NCBI GenBank assembly: GCA_021234155.1
Contig: JAJEKV010000084.1
Span: 2,560,545 to 2,624,544 of the forward strand
DNA from: Isoetes taiwanensis
Taxonomy: Eukaryota > Streptophyta > Lycopodiopsida > Isoetales > Isoetaceae
DNA: 64,000 bases
Reading direction: 5' to 3'
The position numbers and the translations under genes are program-made. Shown in pieces: positions 23,465 to 34,570 of this stretch. The notes below the pieces were generated by a model. It searched no databases. It had not been told where the DNA came from and saw only the letters and a list, made by a program, of their open reading frames with translations. Positions within the stretch are counted from its first letter, which is position 1, and every line of letters starts with the position of its first letter.

Positions 23465-25560
23465 TTCACACTGACCCCAATTTTTGGTCCACAGTTGTTT
23501 TTTAGTTGTACGGAAGTGTTGTTTTATGCCAAAAACAACACCAAAATGACCCCAAAAGTCCACGTGGCCCGTTTATCCGGATTTGCACAAAGAGACAGTG
23601 GTTTTTTGGCAAAAAATTCCACTGTGGTTTTTTTCGGCGCAGCTTTTGTTTTTGATCAACGTGTCCTTTTTTTCACTATTGTTTTTCACGAACTTTTGTC
23701 AACGTGTGGTTTTTTCTTGACTGTTGTTTTTTGGAGGAGCCACGCGTTGTTTGTATTCCAAAAAACACATGTAGGTTTGAATATTAATCGTGGAAAATTG
23801 AAAAGAATAGTTTTTTTTCCTTTTCAATGAGTGTTGTTTTGTTTTCTCCACTTGTAGTTCTTTAAGTTAACATTGTTTTCACAAAAAGAAAATACGTAAT
23901 ATCTAAGAAATCCACATGTATTATTTTAGAATAATTGTTGTTTTCAAATGTTGTTTTACTACGACAATATGTAGTTATTAGATATACCTTTTTTTTCTAT
24001 ATGTATTATGTTTTTTCTTTACATGTTGGTTTTAAAAGTTATTATTGTTTTCTTAAAAAACAATACGTAGTTTTAAAGAAATCCACATATAGGGAACATT
24101 GTTTTCCTTGATTTGATATGTAGCTATTAAGAAGTAGACACGTTGTTTCTTAATATAGCTGTTGTTTCAATGAAATAAAATATATGTGGCTTTTATTTAA
24201 ATTTAGAGAAACAACCTTGTTTGGTCCGCCTCTGAACATCTGTCTAACCAATCAAATATTGACACGTGGCACTCAATTTTTCAAAAAAAAAAAAAAAAAA
24301 ACAATTATATATTAGCTATTGATAATTTCAATCTACTAAAAGGAAAAAGACATCATGGAGCAAGCATCATTTGAATGTCTACTAAACTCAAGTTTGCCTT
24401 TAAGTTTTGATCTTAATTGATTCCATATTTAAACTCAAGCTTGCCTTGAAACACAGATTATATTTTCACAAATTTATATATTGTATAAACTCAATTTTGC
24501 TTTATTCAAATTCTTGCCATGGAGCTGATTTGATACATAGTAAATGATATGCATATTCTTCTTTTCATGGCACTGCCGCCTTGCAAACTTGTCTGTTTCC
24601 TTTCATTATGCCAAAATATTCTGAAGAAAAGAAAGATCCCTTTAACAACCTTTGACAAGTTCGCATGTTTCTTTACAAATGGAGGGCTGCCAAATGCATT
24701 TTCTGCAGTTTCTAATCCTCTCTCTTATGCATAATAAAACACCGTGGGATCACCCCCTTCATAGAAAAAGCCGGTGCCAATGCTCTTCCCCAAAAACAAA
24801 CACAATAGAATATTGAGTGCTCAATTGATCTTATTTTGAAGTAGACAGAACAATCGTATGCTCATTGCCAAATTTTGGACCGGAACCTTTTATTCAAAAT
24901 TGGTTTAAAAAGACAACAATGTTCAAAAATTGGTTTAGAAAGACAACAATGTTGGTCCTTTTCCGCTTCAAAGGCATATCAAAAACAATTAGCTTGCAAA
25001 GATTTCTTACTACGTTCTAGTTTCATATTCATAGAAATGCAATCCGCCTATGTAGTTTCTAGAAATACATCATGGGCATATGCAATCGGGGAGGAAATAG
25101 AGAGTAGAATAAGATTTACCGATCCACGAGCCCCTCCCCGTGACAAGAGTCGCCAAGCCTTCTTCGATCCTCATTCCAGTCTACTCTGGATTAAGTCATC
25201 TTTAAGGATCCGCAAACGGAAGCTCGGATGGGCGGACTAGGTCATCTGTGATTGAAAGAACAGATTAGATTTTTACAAGATCAAGAGAGCGATCAATATG
25301 CTTTTGCTGGAGTTACCTTGGAGTCCAAGCCACATCTTCTGCAGCTCCTCTACCGCCATAGCCGACCTCCAAACTCGAACAATTAATTATTCGAATCTAG
25401 GCTGTCCATTGTCTTGTCCGGATTTATTGCACTCATGTCCATTTGACTACCCTTACGATCCGTGCGCGCCGAGCCATTTTCGGGCTCCCATCGATGGATC
25501 TATGTAATGACCTTGATGTTCTTGATATCTTCCCGGCCTTTTTACGTGCCATTTTATACC
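23465..25560. other. Unique AT-rich spacer between units 2 and 3, first part
   Basis: No homology to the array. From 23490 to 24200 it is T-rich with recurring ttgtttt and short hairpins (for example ccactgtgg near 23630), which suggests a decayed transposon, but no termini are resolved. A 121-codon plus frame (24875-25240) starts with a duplicated 31-bp segment (ttggtttaaaaagacaacaa). Its protein is not recognised. I see no supported gene. Confidence 0.4.
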
Positions 25561-25618
25561 GTTGATGCAAATGACAGAGCACCCACATCAAGAAGAAGCT
25601 TTGCCATCGCTAAGCAAA

Positions 25619-25912
25619 GGAGCTCTCGCGGATTCGCCAACGCCAAGGGGCACCATTGCCAAGGGGGGAGAGGGGAAAAACAGGAGGAAAAAAGCAGAGG
25701 GAGAGAGGAAAAACACAGGGAGGAGCTCTGCCGGATTCACCATCGCCAAGGGGCACACAGCAAAGGGGTAGAGAGGAAAAAAAGGAGGAAAGCACAGGGG
25801 AGAGAGGAAAAACATAGGAAGGAGCTCTGCTGATTCGCCACGCCAAGCGGCCATAGTCAAGGGGAGAGAGGAAAAACAGAGGAAAGCACAAGTATGGAGG
25901 GAAACACATGGC
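25619..25912. repeat. 98-bp GA-rich tandem repeat, three copies
   Basis: Three imperfect units starting ggagctctgccggattcacc-like sequence, followed by gccaaggggcac and a purine-rich part (gagaggaaaaacacaggga). Unit starts are near 25619, 25722 and 25820. Overlapping frames on both strands are by-products. Confidence 0.85.
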
Positions 25913-26879
25913 GCAAGGCCAATCACATTAGAGGACTTGGATCAACATCTTAGCCGTTCATCGTGCTGTCAATCTCGACCATCAATTTCAAGGGCCAATA
26001 TCTAACATAATAAAATGGGGATGAAGATCTCAACCGTCCATCTTGACGGTTTAATAAAATACTACTTGCATTTGCATGCATATTTTTAAATATATATAAT
26101 AAATTTTATCCCCCCTTTTTTTTCCTACTACAGGGGGCTATTGTTTCTCCTATTGTGCCCCACTCTTTCTCTCTCTCTTTTTTTATATACAACTCCCTAC
26201 CCCTACCCTTGAGGTATGGCGGTGCCCATATATTTCTTCGGGATGTCGTAGTAGCGATTGCCCTTGAAAACTATTTCTAGTCGATCCTTTAGGTGGATCT
26301 CGCTGCAATTGCCTGCAAATCGGGCTTGGCAATGCACACGAGTTGGTTTAGCTTGATCTGGCTTACCAGCTGGTTTTCCCAGGTTCTTAAGAAAGCAAAA
26401 AACATTCTCGAAATTTTAAATGATAAAAGGAAAAGGTTATATGCACACCCGAAATAAAACCCGCAATAGCAAAGGTCGAGATTGTAAGAGCTTCAACAAC
26501 TCTCAGTATGTTTTTATATCGAGAGGCCCTGCATGGTAGCAGCACAGCCCGGATAGCATAAAAGTGCAAAACCGTGTTGCCGAAAGTGTTTAGAACTATT
26601 TCCATCCTAAAATAAATGTAAAATAAATAGATGCGAGAACAAAATTACGAGAAGATCATATGGCTCCAAAAATAATAGCTTGCGTGGAAAGAATTACTCC
26701 TCCTCACATTGGAAGCCCGACCAACTGTTGTGCTGGATCTGCCAATCCTATGAAAACTAGCATTAAAACTGGAGATAATATCGAGTTCCAGAACCTGCAA
26801 GCCGAACATAAGTAGAAGCAAAAAAAAAACATCTCAGATCTCAAAAATAGAACCAAGGCAGGCAAGCACCGCTCTATAG
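25913..26879. other. Spacer with possible exon debris, unidentified
   Basis: On the minus strand there are exon-like pieces: 26387-26605 contains VVEALTISTFAIAGFISGV (one hydrophobic segment), and about 26215-26380 reads LKDRLEIVFKGNRYYDIPKK. I cannot join them into a gene or name a family. The rest is AT-rich. Confidence 0.25.
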
Positions 26880-27775
26880 GCGCATGCCCACGTGGCATGT
26901 TGGAGCCCACATGGCATGTTTGAGCCACGTTGGCATGTTTGAGCCTAGGTGGCATGTTAAAAGCAAGGTGGCATGTTGGAGTCTAGATGACATGTTTGAG
27001 CCATCTTGGCATGTTGGAGCCTAGGTGGCGTTTGAGCCATCTTGGCATGTTTGAGCCTAGGTGGCATGATTGAGCCAACTGGGCATGTTTGAGCCACCTT
27101 GGCATGTTGGAGCCTATGTGGCATGTTTGATAAGTGGCATGTTGGAGCCAAGGTGGCATGTTTTGAGCCTAGGTGGCTTGTTTGAGCCATCTTGGCATGT
27201 TTGAGCCACCTTGGCATGTTTGAGACTATGTGGCATGTTGGAGCACATGTGGCATGTTTGAGCCTAAGTGGCATGTTGGAGTCACGGGTGGCTTGTTTGA
27301 GCCATCTTGGCATGTTTGAGCCACTTTGGCATGTTAGAGCCTAGTGGCATGTTTGGGCCCATGTGGCATGTTTGAGCCACCTTGGCATATTTGAACCTAG
27401 GTGGTAAGTTGGAGCCTAGGTGGCATGTTGGAGTCTAGGTGGCATGTTGGAGCCTAGGTGTCATGTTTGAGCCACCTTGGCATGTTGGAGCCTAGGTGGC
27501 ATGCTTGGAGCCACCTTGGCATGTTGAACCTAGGTGGCATGTTGGTGCACAAGTGTTTGAGCCACCTTGGCATGTTTGAGCCTAGGTGGCATGTTGGAGC
27601 CCTTGTGGTATACTTGAGCCACCTCGACATGTTTGAACCACCTTGGCATGTTGGAGTCTATTTGGCATGTTGGAGCCCATGTGGCATGTTTGAGCCACCT
27701 TGGCATGTTTGAGCCTAGGTGGCATGTCGGATTCTAGGTGGCATGTTTGAGACTGGGTGTTTGAGACTAGGTGGC
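26880..27775 (+). repeat. 19-bp minisatellite, left (forward) block
   Basis: About 45 imperfect units of 19 bp, consensus like tggcatgttkgagccnnsg (variants cctaggtggcatgtt and caccttggcatgtt). The long Pro/His/Met-rich frames come from the repeat and are not evidence of a gene. Confidence 0.93.
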
Positions 27776-28330
27776 ACCATGCAAAGCTCCAACATGCAAC
27801 CTAGGCTCCAACATGCCAAGGTGGTTCAACATGCCACCCAGGCACCAACATGCCACCTAGGCTCAAACATGCCACTGGGCTCAAACATGCCAAGGTGGCT
27901 CAAACATGCAACGCGGGCTCCAACATGCCAAGTTGGCTCAAACATGCTATGTGGGCTCCAACATGCCAAGGTGGCTCGTGCATGCCAAGGTGGCTCGATT
28001 ATGCCACCTAGGCTCTCACATGACAAGGTGGCTCAAACATGCCACGTGGGCTCCAACATGCCACCTAGGTTCCAACATGCCAAGGTGGCTCAAACATGCC
28101 ACGGACTCCAACATGCCACGTGGGCTCTAACATGCCACGTGGGCTCTAACATGCCAAGGTGGCTCAAACATGCCACCTAAGCTCTGGCATGCCACCCAGG
28201 CTCAAACATGTCAATGTGGCTCCATATGCCACGAGGCTCCAACATGCCACCTAGGTTCCAACATGCAAAGGTGGCTCGTGCATGCCACCTAGGCTCAAGC
28301 ATGCCACCTAGGCACTCCAAGTGGTGACAT
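27776..28330 (-). repeat. 19-bp minisatellite, right (inverted) block
   Basis: About 28 units of the same 19-bp repeat in reverse orientation (ggctcaaacatgccaaggt). The orientation switches near 27776, next to a damaged stretch (gagactgggtgtttgagact). The two blocks could pair over hundreds of bases. Confidence 0.92.
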
Positions 28331-28541
28331 GGCATGTCAAGTAAGCAAGGCCAAGTTTGACTAGGCCAAAAATGAAAAGATGTCCATCTTTGGTCTTTTC
28401 ATTGGGTGATGTTGGCAAATTTTGGGTGACATATGGCTAGATGGTGGTGACGTGACTAGGACTTTATGCAAGAAATATGATAACCTTTGAAATTTTTGTA
28501 GAGGAGTTTGGCAAGGGATAGAATAGAAGGATCTTGGAGAA
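28331..28541. other. Spacer, nothing recognised
   Basis: About 210 bp between the minisatellite and the 320-bp repeats. No gene or repeat seen. Confidence 0.6.
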
Positions 28542-29880
28542 CTCACAAGCCCCTTTCCAGTGAAGGGGAGTCTGGATCAGCATGTTGCGCAGGGGGATTC
28601 GACCCCATCTCCGGGCATGGTCCCCAAAGCATACACAGAGAACTCCATGCAAAGTTTCGGATGTGTGAGTCTCCGTCTTGACGCTCGAGATGTAAACCCT
28701 AGCAAACCCTAGGGTTTGATAGGGTTTACATTCTGGGGATGCTCCGATGACCCAGAGGCAGTGTGGGAAATTCAACTTATTTATTGTATTTCCTATGACA
28801 CGCTTTTTAAAATTGAATGTGTCAATTGACACACTTCCAAATTTTTTGTGTCTCATTTGACGCGTTGTGAACACCATTGACACACTTTTTTTTATGTTAT
28901 CAAAAGAAGAAAATAATTTGAAATTCTACAATAAAAAGATTACAATATGAATTTTTCTATGAAAGATAAGTTTATATAAATATAAGGAAAATGAAAAATT
29001 ATTAAGTATACACATACATTAAGCCTTGTACAGACAACTCTTGTGTATTTGGAGCTCTAATTTTTTTTTACACACTTAATATTCTTTAGTGTGTCAAATG
29101 ACACATTTAAAAAATTTTAAAGTCTCTTTTGACGCATTTTATCAAACTATAAGTTCTCTTTTGACACATTTTCTCTACGGAAGATGTCTCTTTGACACAT
29201 TTTTTTGCTTTTGACACCCTCTGGGGTGTCAAATTCCCCACACCGCCTGTAGAGGGCCCGTGGATCCCACGTGGAATACCCGCTTTGGATTACCCTCATG
29301 GCAATTGGAGGCGAGCCAAATTTCGGTCGCGATACCTACCTTCGGAGACTCCCCTTCACAAGCCCCTTTCCAAAGGAAGGGGAGTCTCGAAAGCATTATC
29401 GCTGCTTGGGATTCATTTCCATCTCCCGGCATGGTCCCCGAGCATACACACGAGAGAACTCCATGCAAAGTTTGGATGTGTGAGTCTCCGCCTTGGCACG
29501 CTGAGATGTAAACCCTAGCAAACCCTAGGGTTTGATAGGGTTTACATTCTGGGATGCTCCGGTGACCCGGAGGGCCCGGATCGGCGTGGAATACCCGCTT
29601 TGGATTACCCTCATGGCACCGGGAGACAGAGCCAAATTTCCCTCGCAAAGATACCTTCGGAGACTCCCCTTCACAAGCCCCTTTCCGAAGAAGGGGAGTG
29701 CGAAAAGCATGCCGCTGCAGGGGATTTGACCCCATCTCCTGCATGGTCCCCGAGCATACCACAAGAGAACTCCATGCAAAGTTTGGGATGTGTTAGTCTC
29801 CGTCTTGGCGCCGAGATGTAAACCCTACCAAACCCTAGGGTTTGGTAGGATTTACATTCCGGGATGCTCCTCCGATCAAG
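28542..29880. repeat. ~320-bp tandem repeat, nearly three units, AAACCCTA palindrome
   Basis: Units start at about 28542, 29352 and 29662 (acaagcccctttcc...). Each holds a stem built on plant telomere-like motifs (aaaccctagcaaaccctagg, then gtttgatagggttt). The first unit is split by a MITE (28758-29250). The repeat also carries gtggaatacccgctttggat. Reading frames on both strands repeat with the unit and have no known domain. Confidence 0.88.
28758..29250. mobile_element. MITE inserted in the first 320-bp repeat
   Basis: About 490 bp of AT-rich DNA with inverted termini (gcagtgtgggaaattcaac at left; the right end, reversed, reads ggcggtgtggggaatttgac). It carries repeated subterminal tttgacacatttt motifs in both orientations. 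The other two repeat units are uninterrupted at the same point (cggagggcccg), giving an empty site. The target duplication is probably agag or gag (28754-28757 and 29251-29254). The exact end bases are uncertain by a few positions, so I leave the superfamily open. Confidence 0.82.
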
Positions 29881-30446
29881 AGGGCCGTGGAACTTGTCCC
29901 CTAGGGTAATTTCGGCATTCCGTGATGACATGGAGAGGTCGGATCGCCAATCCGGGGCCTCCTCCATGCCCCAAAATAAAAAAACGTGGTCTAAACCCCT
30001 GCCGGCCAATCGGTGGCCATCCCAATCAAAAATCGAGGGTCTAAAGCTCGCCCGAAATACCGGGGATTTTCCCACACTTTCGGGGCCACTTGGCAAGCCA
30101 GCTGGCTGAAAACCATGATTTTTCCCCGCCCCCATGCATTAATCATGAATTTCCGGATCATAAACACAAAGAAAAGCACGATAAAAATCCGGTCTCGAAA
30201 AAGGTGAAATCTTGGCGGGATGTGCAGCATGGCGGCAGCACATGCAAGAGAAAATGCACCGGCAATAGAAGCACAAGCAGAGGCATGAGACGAGCTTCCG
30301 AGCCAACCCCCTTCCGGAGGCCACCGGCCCATAACGCCCCATCAGGCGCTGGAGCTAGCTTTGCTTCTCCGTGGTCACATGTATACCACCTAGCAGTCCT
30401 AGTGCCGCTATTCTCACTTCGATCTTCTACCGGGGCCTCGGGCCTT
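29881..30446. other. GC-richer spacer before unit 3
   Basis: Not part of the array. No gene recognised. Overlapping frames on both strands lack known motifs. Confidence 0.5.
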
Positions 30447-31152
30447 GCTCAAAAAAATATGGGCTTACAACTATATCTTGACCGTCAAATCAAAATATGC
30501 GACCAAGCTTGTCTTTGTTTGAAGCTTGACGTTAGTGTACTCTAGGCAACCATAATGAGTTTTGGAAGTAGAAATGGCCTTGAACAGGCCATTTTGCCGT
30601 GTAAGGGCATGGCGAAATGGCCTGTTCAATGCCATTCTAGTACATAAAAATTATCCATGAGACAATTTCGTCCTTCAAATCCTTCAATTAATGTGTTGCT
30701 GAGTGAGACGGATCGAGAAAAATACTTAGAAGATGTTATGGCATCATGTCCTTGCACATGTTGCCCTACTCAAATAGACACCATGTAGCTATTTTAAAAG
30801 CACATGATTAACATGCAACAAATAAAAGCAACGCTAGGTAATGAACGACCATAAAATACATATCAAGCTTAGAAATAACTATCAATACATAAAAAGATTA
30901 GAAGAACAGTAGAACAAATATTCCATCGCTCTCACGAAGCTTGTTACACATGGGCGACCAAACACTTTCTTAACTCTCGGTAGAACACTTTCTTAACTCG
31001 CCTGGATGTGCGGTCAAAGATCTTTCTTGAGCTCTTAAATACCCAAATAGCATCTTGATCATTACAAAAACCTGCATTAGAACCCTTTGCATCATAAGAT
31101 AAACATAGAATCAAATAGTTACCGCTAAATAGCTTTTAAAGTCACCCATAAC

Positions 31153-31534
31153 GGAGGGTCGATTCCTACTCGGGAAGTGGTAAACCGGACACATGTCCGG
31201 GGTTACCACCGCCATGTCCGAAAGTTAACCACACTTTTCTCCTCCCAACCACTTTTTTTTTGTTCTTTGGGATAACCACGCGGTGAACTGAGCGTGGGAC
31301 TGTATTTTGGCATGCTAATCTTTGAATAGAGCTTGCAATCAACTTATTGAACGCTTCAATCCGGTTCAAACACACCTTGGCAGCCCCTAAAAACCTCATT
31401 CTATCAAAAGAGCAAGAGATTTGAGCATGGATCAAGCAAGATCAGTGAAAAAACATGCAGAAACCGTTGTCTTTTGAGCTTGAGTAGTCTTTTGTCCGGG
31501 TTTACCACTTCCCGGAGTAGGAATACGACGCTCC
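31153..31534. mobile_element. Mutator-like MITE, unit 3 copy
   Basis: Same element, with acccataac at 31144-31152 and 31535-31543. Small internal losses give 382 bp. The right inner palindrome is truncated as in unit 2. Confidence 0.86.
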
Positions 31535-31829
31535 ACCCATAACTTCTGAATCTCAAACCCGATTTGAAAAGGAGGCAGAACGAAGAGCTGGCTTAAGCTT
31601 CATTGGTGGAACCCATTTTTCTCCAAAAGCTCAGTGAAGACATATACGATTTTCAACAGGAGCAAAACGACCATGAGTGAACCGAGCAAAAACAAAGTAT
31701 GAGCTATGGTGAACTCTTGCAGGCCACCAGGTCTTAGTAAGCCTTGCTGAATGAAACGTAGATAGCAAATGATTAGAAAATAGCAAATGCTACAAAAATT
31801 CATAGGGGATCTTTTCTGGCTATGAAACA

Positions 31830-32227
31830 CACAAATGACGTGCTAGCTATACTCGCCACCCAACCACGAGCAATTTATTAGAGGCCTATTCCGATATTCT
31901 GCATGAATATCACGCCCGGAAGGCACAAGACATTGGGGAGGCTTCTAGTAGCCGGCCTAAACGAGGGCCAAGAAAAGATTATGCAAAGATGGCAAAAGGA
32001 CTCTAGTCCCCTTTGCGTGAGGACTGCTGCGATGTCAAGGGGGAGGGAATGCAATAGGCATGGGACGTGGACGTCCATAGAGGGGTTGCATGCATCCCTA
32101 GAGGGGTTGCATGCATCCAAAGAGGATTTTGCTAGCTAAAAAGAGGCTGGGGGAGAGCTCATGGGGCATTCAGTATCTATGCTGAGCTCGTGGTTGGGTG
32201 GCGAGTATAGCTAGCATGTCATTTGTG
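31830..32227. repeat. Fold-back inverted repeat, unit 3
   Basis: Same structure, with arms at 31830-31871 and 32186-32227. It has the shorter core, as in unit 1. Confidence 0.75.
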
Positions 32228-33346
32228 CATTTCAGGCTATCTCAGATCTGCTAGCAACGGAGAATCTGGAGCCTTATAATGGCCTGTATATAACCCAGAC
32301 AATTTTGTCTAATCTTAGATTTAGCTTATGCATCTCCTCATTCCGTAATGACATCTACCAAATTGCGGCAATGATCTGCCATGGTCCTCAAAAAATGATC
32401 TTCCATTCTAACCAAAGAGGTCCCTATCTATGTCCGAGATGGCCACAATTATAGATGCTTTTCAAACTACTAAGGATAAGAGATAAACCACAGAGTTTGT
32501 GATTTATGCAGGTTGTGAAAAAGACAATGTCATCATGTAAAGCGATGGAATAGGACCTTCATACTTTTTGTGCACCTCTATATTCTTCTTGATATATCCA
32601 TTTCTCAATAGAGATCCTCATCTAAAAGAACCTAAGGCAATCTATGAAGTCACAACGATGCTAAAGTTTAGACATCCGCTTGCTATCATTGAACATGAAC
32701 TGTAGAATAAAAAATGCTTTTGTAACGTCGAAATTCACACATAGATGGTTAAACACAAAGGCAACCACAATGCAATATTATAAATGTGCATTAGCAAAAC
32801 TTTGTTAATTGTTGCTATAGAATGGAAAAAAAGAGGTCTACAATAGCCTACAATAGCGTTTTCACAGGATATCAATCAGATTTCCCTTCATACATGCAAG
32901 GCATATGATTCAAGAAATCATCATCACTAAAATGCTATTATCATTGCCATAGCACTGCCACATACAAAAGTGTTACAGAGATCTTTTACAGCTTGAAAAT
33001 CCCTAAGCGCCACAAATTGGAAAAGCGGATGGAGCTATATACCTCTTTTCAACCGAAGTCTGCAAATTAGGCAGACTTCAAAAAACCCGCTTCAGTTTCT
33101 GAAACAACTACTAAGAGCAAAGACACTGGCCTCATGGGTGCAGATTTTCAATGTAAAGCCAAGTAGAAGAGAACCCTCCATGAACCCTGGACTTGTTAGT
33201 ATCCCCTTCCCATTCTTCATGGCCATGGACCCCTTATATTGTTAGCAACTGTGAACTAAAAATTAAACAACTCATTTGGAGGAATACAGATGGAATCACA
33301 CCCATTGACTAAATAAATTATGTACAATAGAATGTATGTACATCAA

Positions 33347-34570
33347 TCAGCAGGCAAGTCCCATGCCTTGCCAATGACATGTTTCCTCAGTCTTGAGAAG
33401 CTTGGAAACTTTGCAGGGAACCACATTGTAGCATGGCCTTTTATAGCAAGGTCTTCTATGCCGGCCATATTGTAGAATTGTTCTTTCCTGCATCTCAAGA
33501 GCTAGTACCCTGATAATGTAGCATGGTCTTTTGTAGCAAGGCCTCTTATGCTGGCCATACTGTAGCATGGTCTTTTCCTGCTTCTTGCTCTTTATTTTCA
33601 TTATTGTCTTGTTCTCAAGCTCTGGCCTTTTATAGCATAGCCTCCTGTGGTCACCATATTGTAACATGGCATTTTCCTGCACCATGATTCTCTTCTTTTC
33701 TGCAACTGTAGCTGTAGCTGTAGCTGTAGCTGGAGTTGAAGAAGAATGCTTAAGCACCCAAGGATATGTTAAAACCTGTTCCAGAGATACTCTTTCCTGT
33801 GGATCAGGCCGGAGCATGGCCAGAACAAGACTTTTAGCTTCCTCTGACACCTTCACCTCCCCATCTTTCCCATGAGGCCAATATAAATGTGATGCAGCCA
33901 AGTCTTCCCCATGAAGAAGTTTGTCAACTATCTGCTCATTCTCCGTGATCCGAAAGTGGTAGGAACCAAGAAGAGCCCGATACAAGATTAAACCCACCCC
34001 CGGATGTCAATCTCCTTGGAGTAACGCCCTTGGACAAGCTCGGGTGCAAGATATGTCGGAGTCCCAACCATAGAAGTGAGGTTGGAATTATCATCGAAAA
34101 AACGGCAGAAAAAGCCAAAGTCCAAACCCTAATATCATAGGGTTTTCACTTGAGGCAACAAGAATGTTACCAGGCTTTAAATCACGATGAATCACACCCT
34201 TGTCGTGTAAATTCTTAATTGCCATAGCAAGGTTTACGGTAAGAAGGGCTGCCTCTTTCTCACGAGTGCCGCCCTTTGTGGATTATTACATCGGTCGATC
34301 GCATTCACATAATTCCATAATCAAATGCCGTAAAACCGCCATCTTGGATCACCTCATGCAACCTTACCACGCCGGTGGGTGTTACACAACAGCTTGCATA
34401 ATCTCTTTCTCTCTGGCAGCTGCGTCCTCACATGGCATCACCTTTGCAAGCAAATGCTTTCTTGCTTACCTTATTTCTGCAAAGAAAAGACCACTCCTTT
34501 GGCCACCCCCGCCTATCTCTTTTACCGGATCATAGCGCTCAACTAGCTTCGATATAAGCTTAATTCCGAA
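33347..34570 (-). pseudogene. CAMK-like protein kinase remnant, unit 3 (better copy)
   Basis: Same kinase as at 4452-5662. Here the C-terminal 216 codons (33347-33997) form one open frame: the C-lobe end (EEAKSLVLAMLRPDPQERVS, then VLTYPWV), an Ala-Thr run encoded by repeated agctgt, and a tail with three imperfect repeats of the type QYGxHxRxCYKRP. The tail repeat is also visible at DNA level as roughly 90-bp repeats (gccatattgtagca...). The upstream catalytic part (HRDLKPGN, DFGF, APEL) still needs frame changes. The combined length would suit a small CAMK-type kinase without calcium-binding domain. It may be a real gene obscured by base errors, or a pseudogene. Confidence 0.72.

Noticed and set aside
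23495..23830. 111-codon plus frame in the T-rich spacer
   Set aside because: Phe/Val-rich because of T runs; no homologous copy and no domain seen.
26704..28180. Several Met/His/Pro-rich reading frames of 60-150 codons
   Set aside because: They follow the 19-bp minisatellite in many frames; 19 is not a multiple of 3, and no start or codon bias supports them.
26880..28330. Possible CRISPR-like array
   Set aside because: Units are contiguous 19-bp repeats without spacers, and the context is a plant genome.
29229..29762. 177-codon minus frame and overlapping frames in the 320-bp repeats
   Set aside because: Frames occur on both strands and repeat with the unit; no known motif.
28690..29880. 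Interstitial telomere array
   Set aside because: AAACCCTA occurs only as two or three motifs per 320-bp unit, not as a run of telomere repeats.
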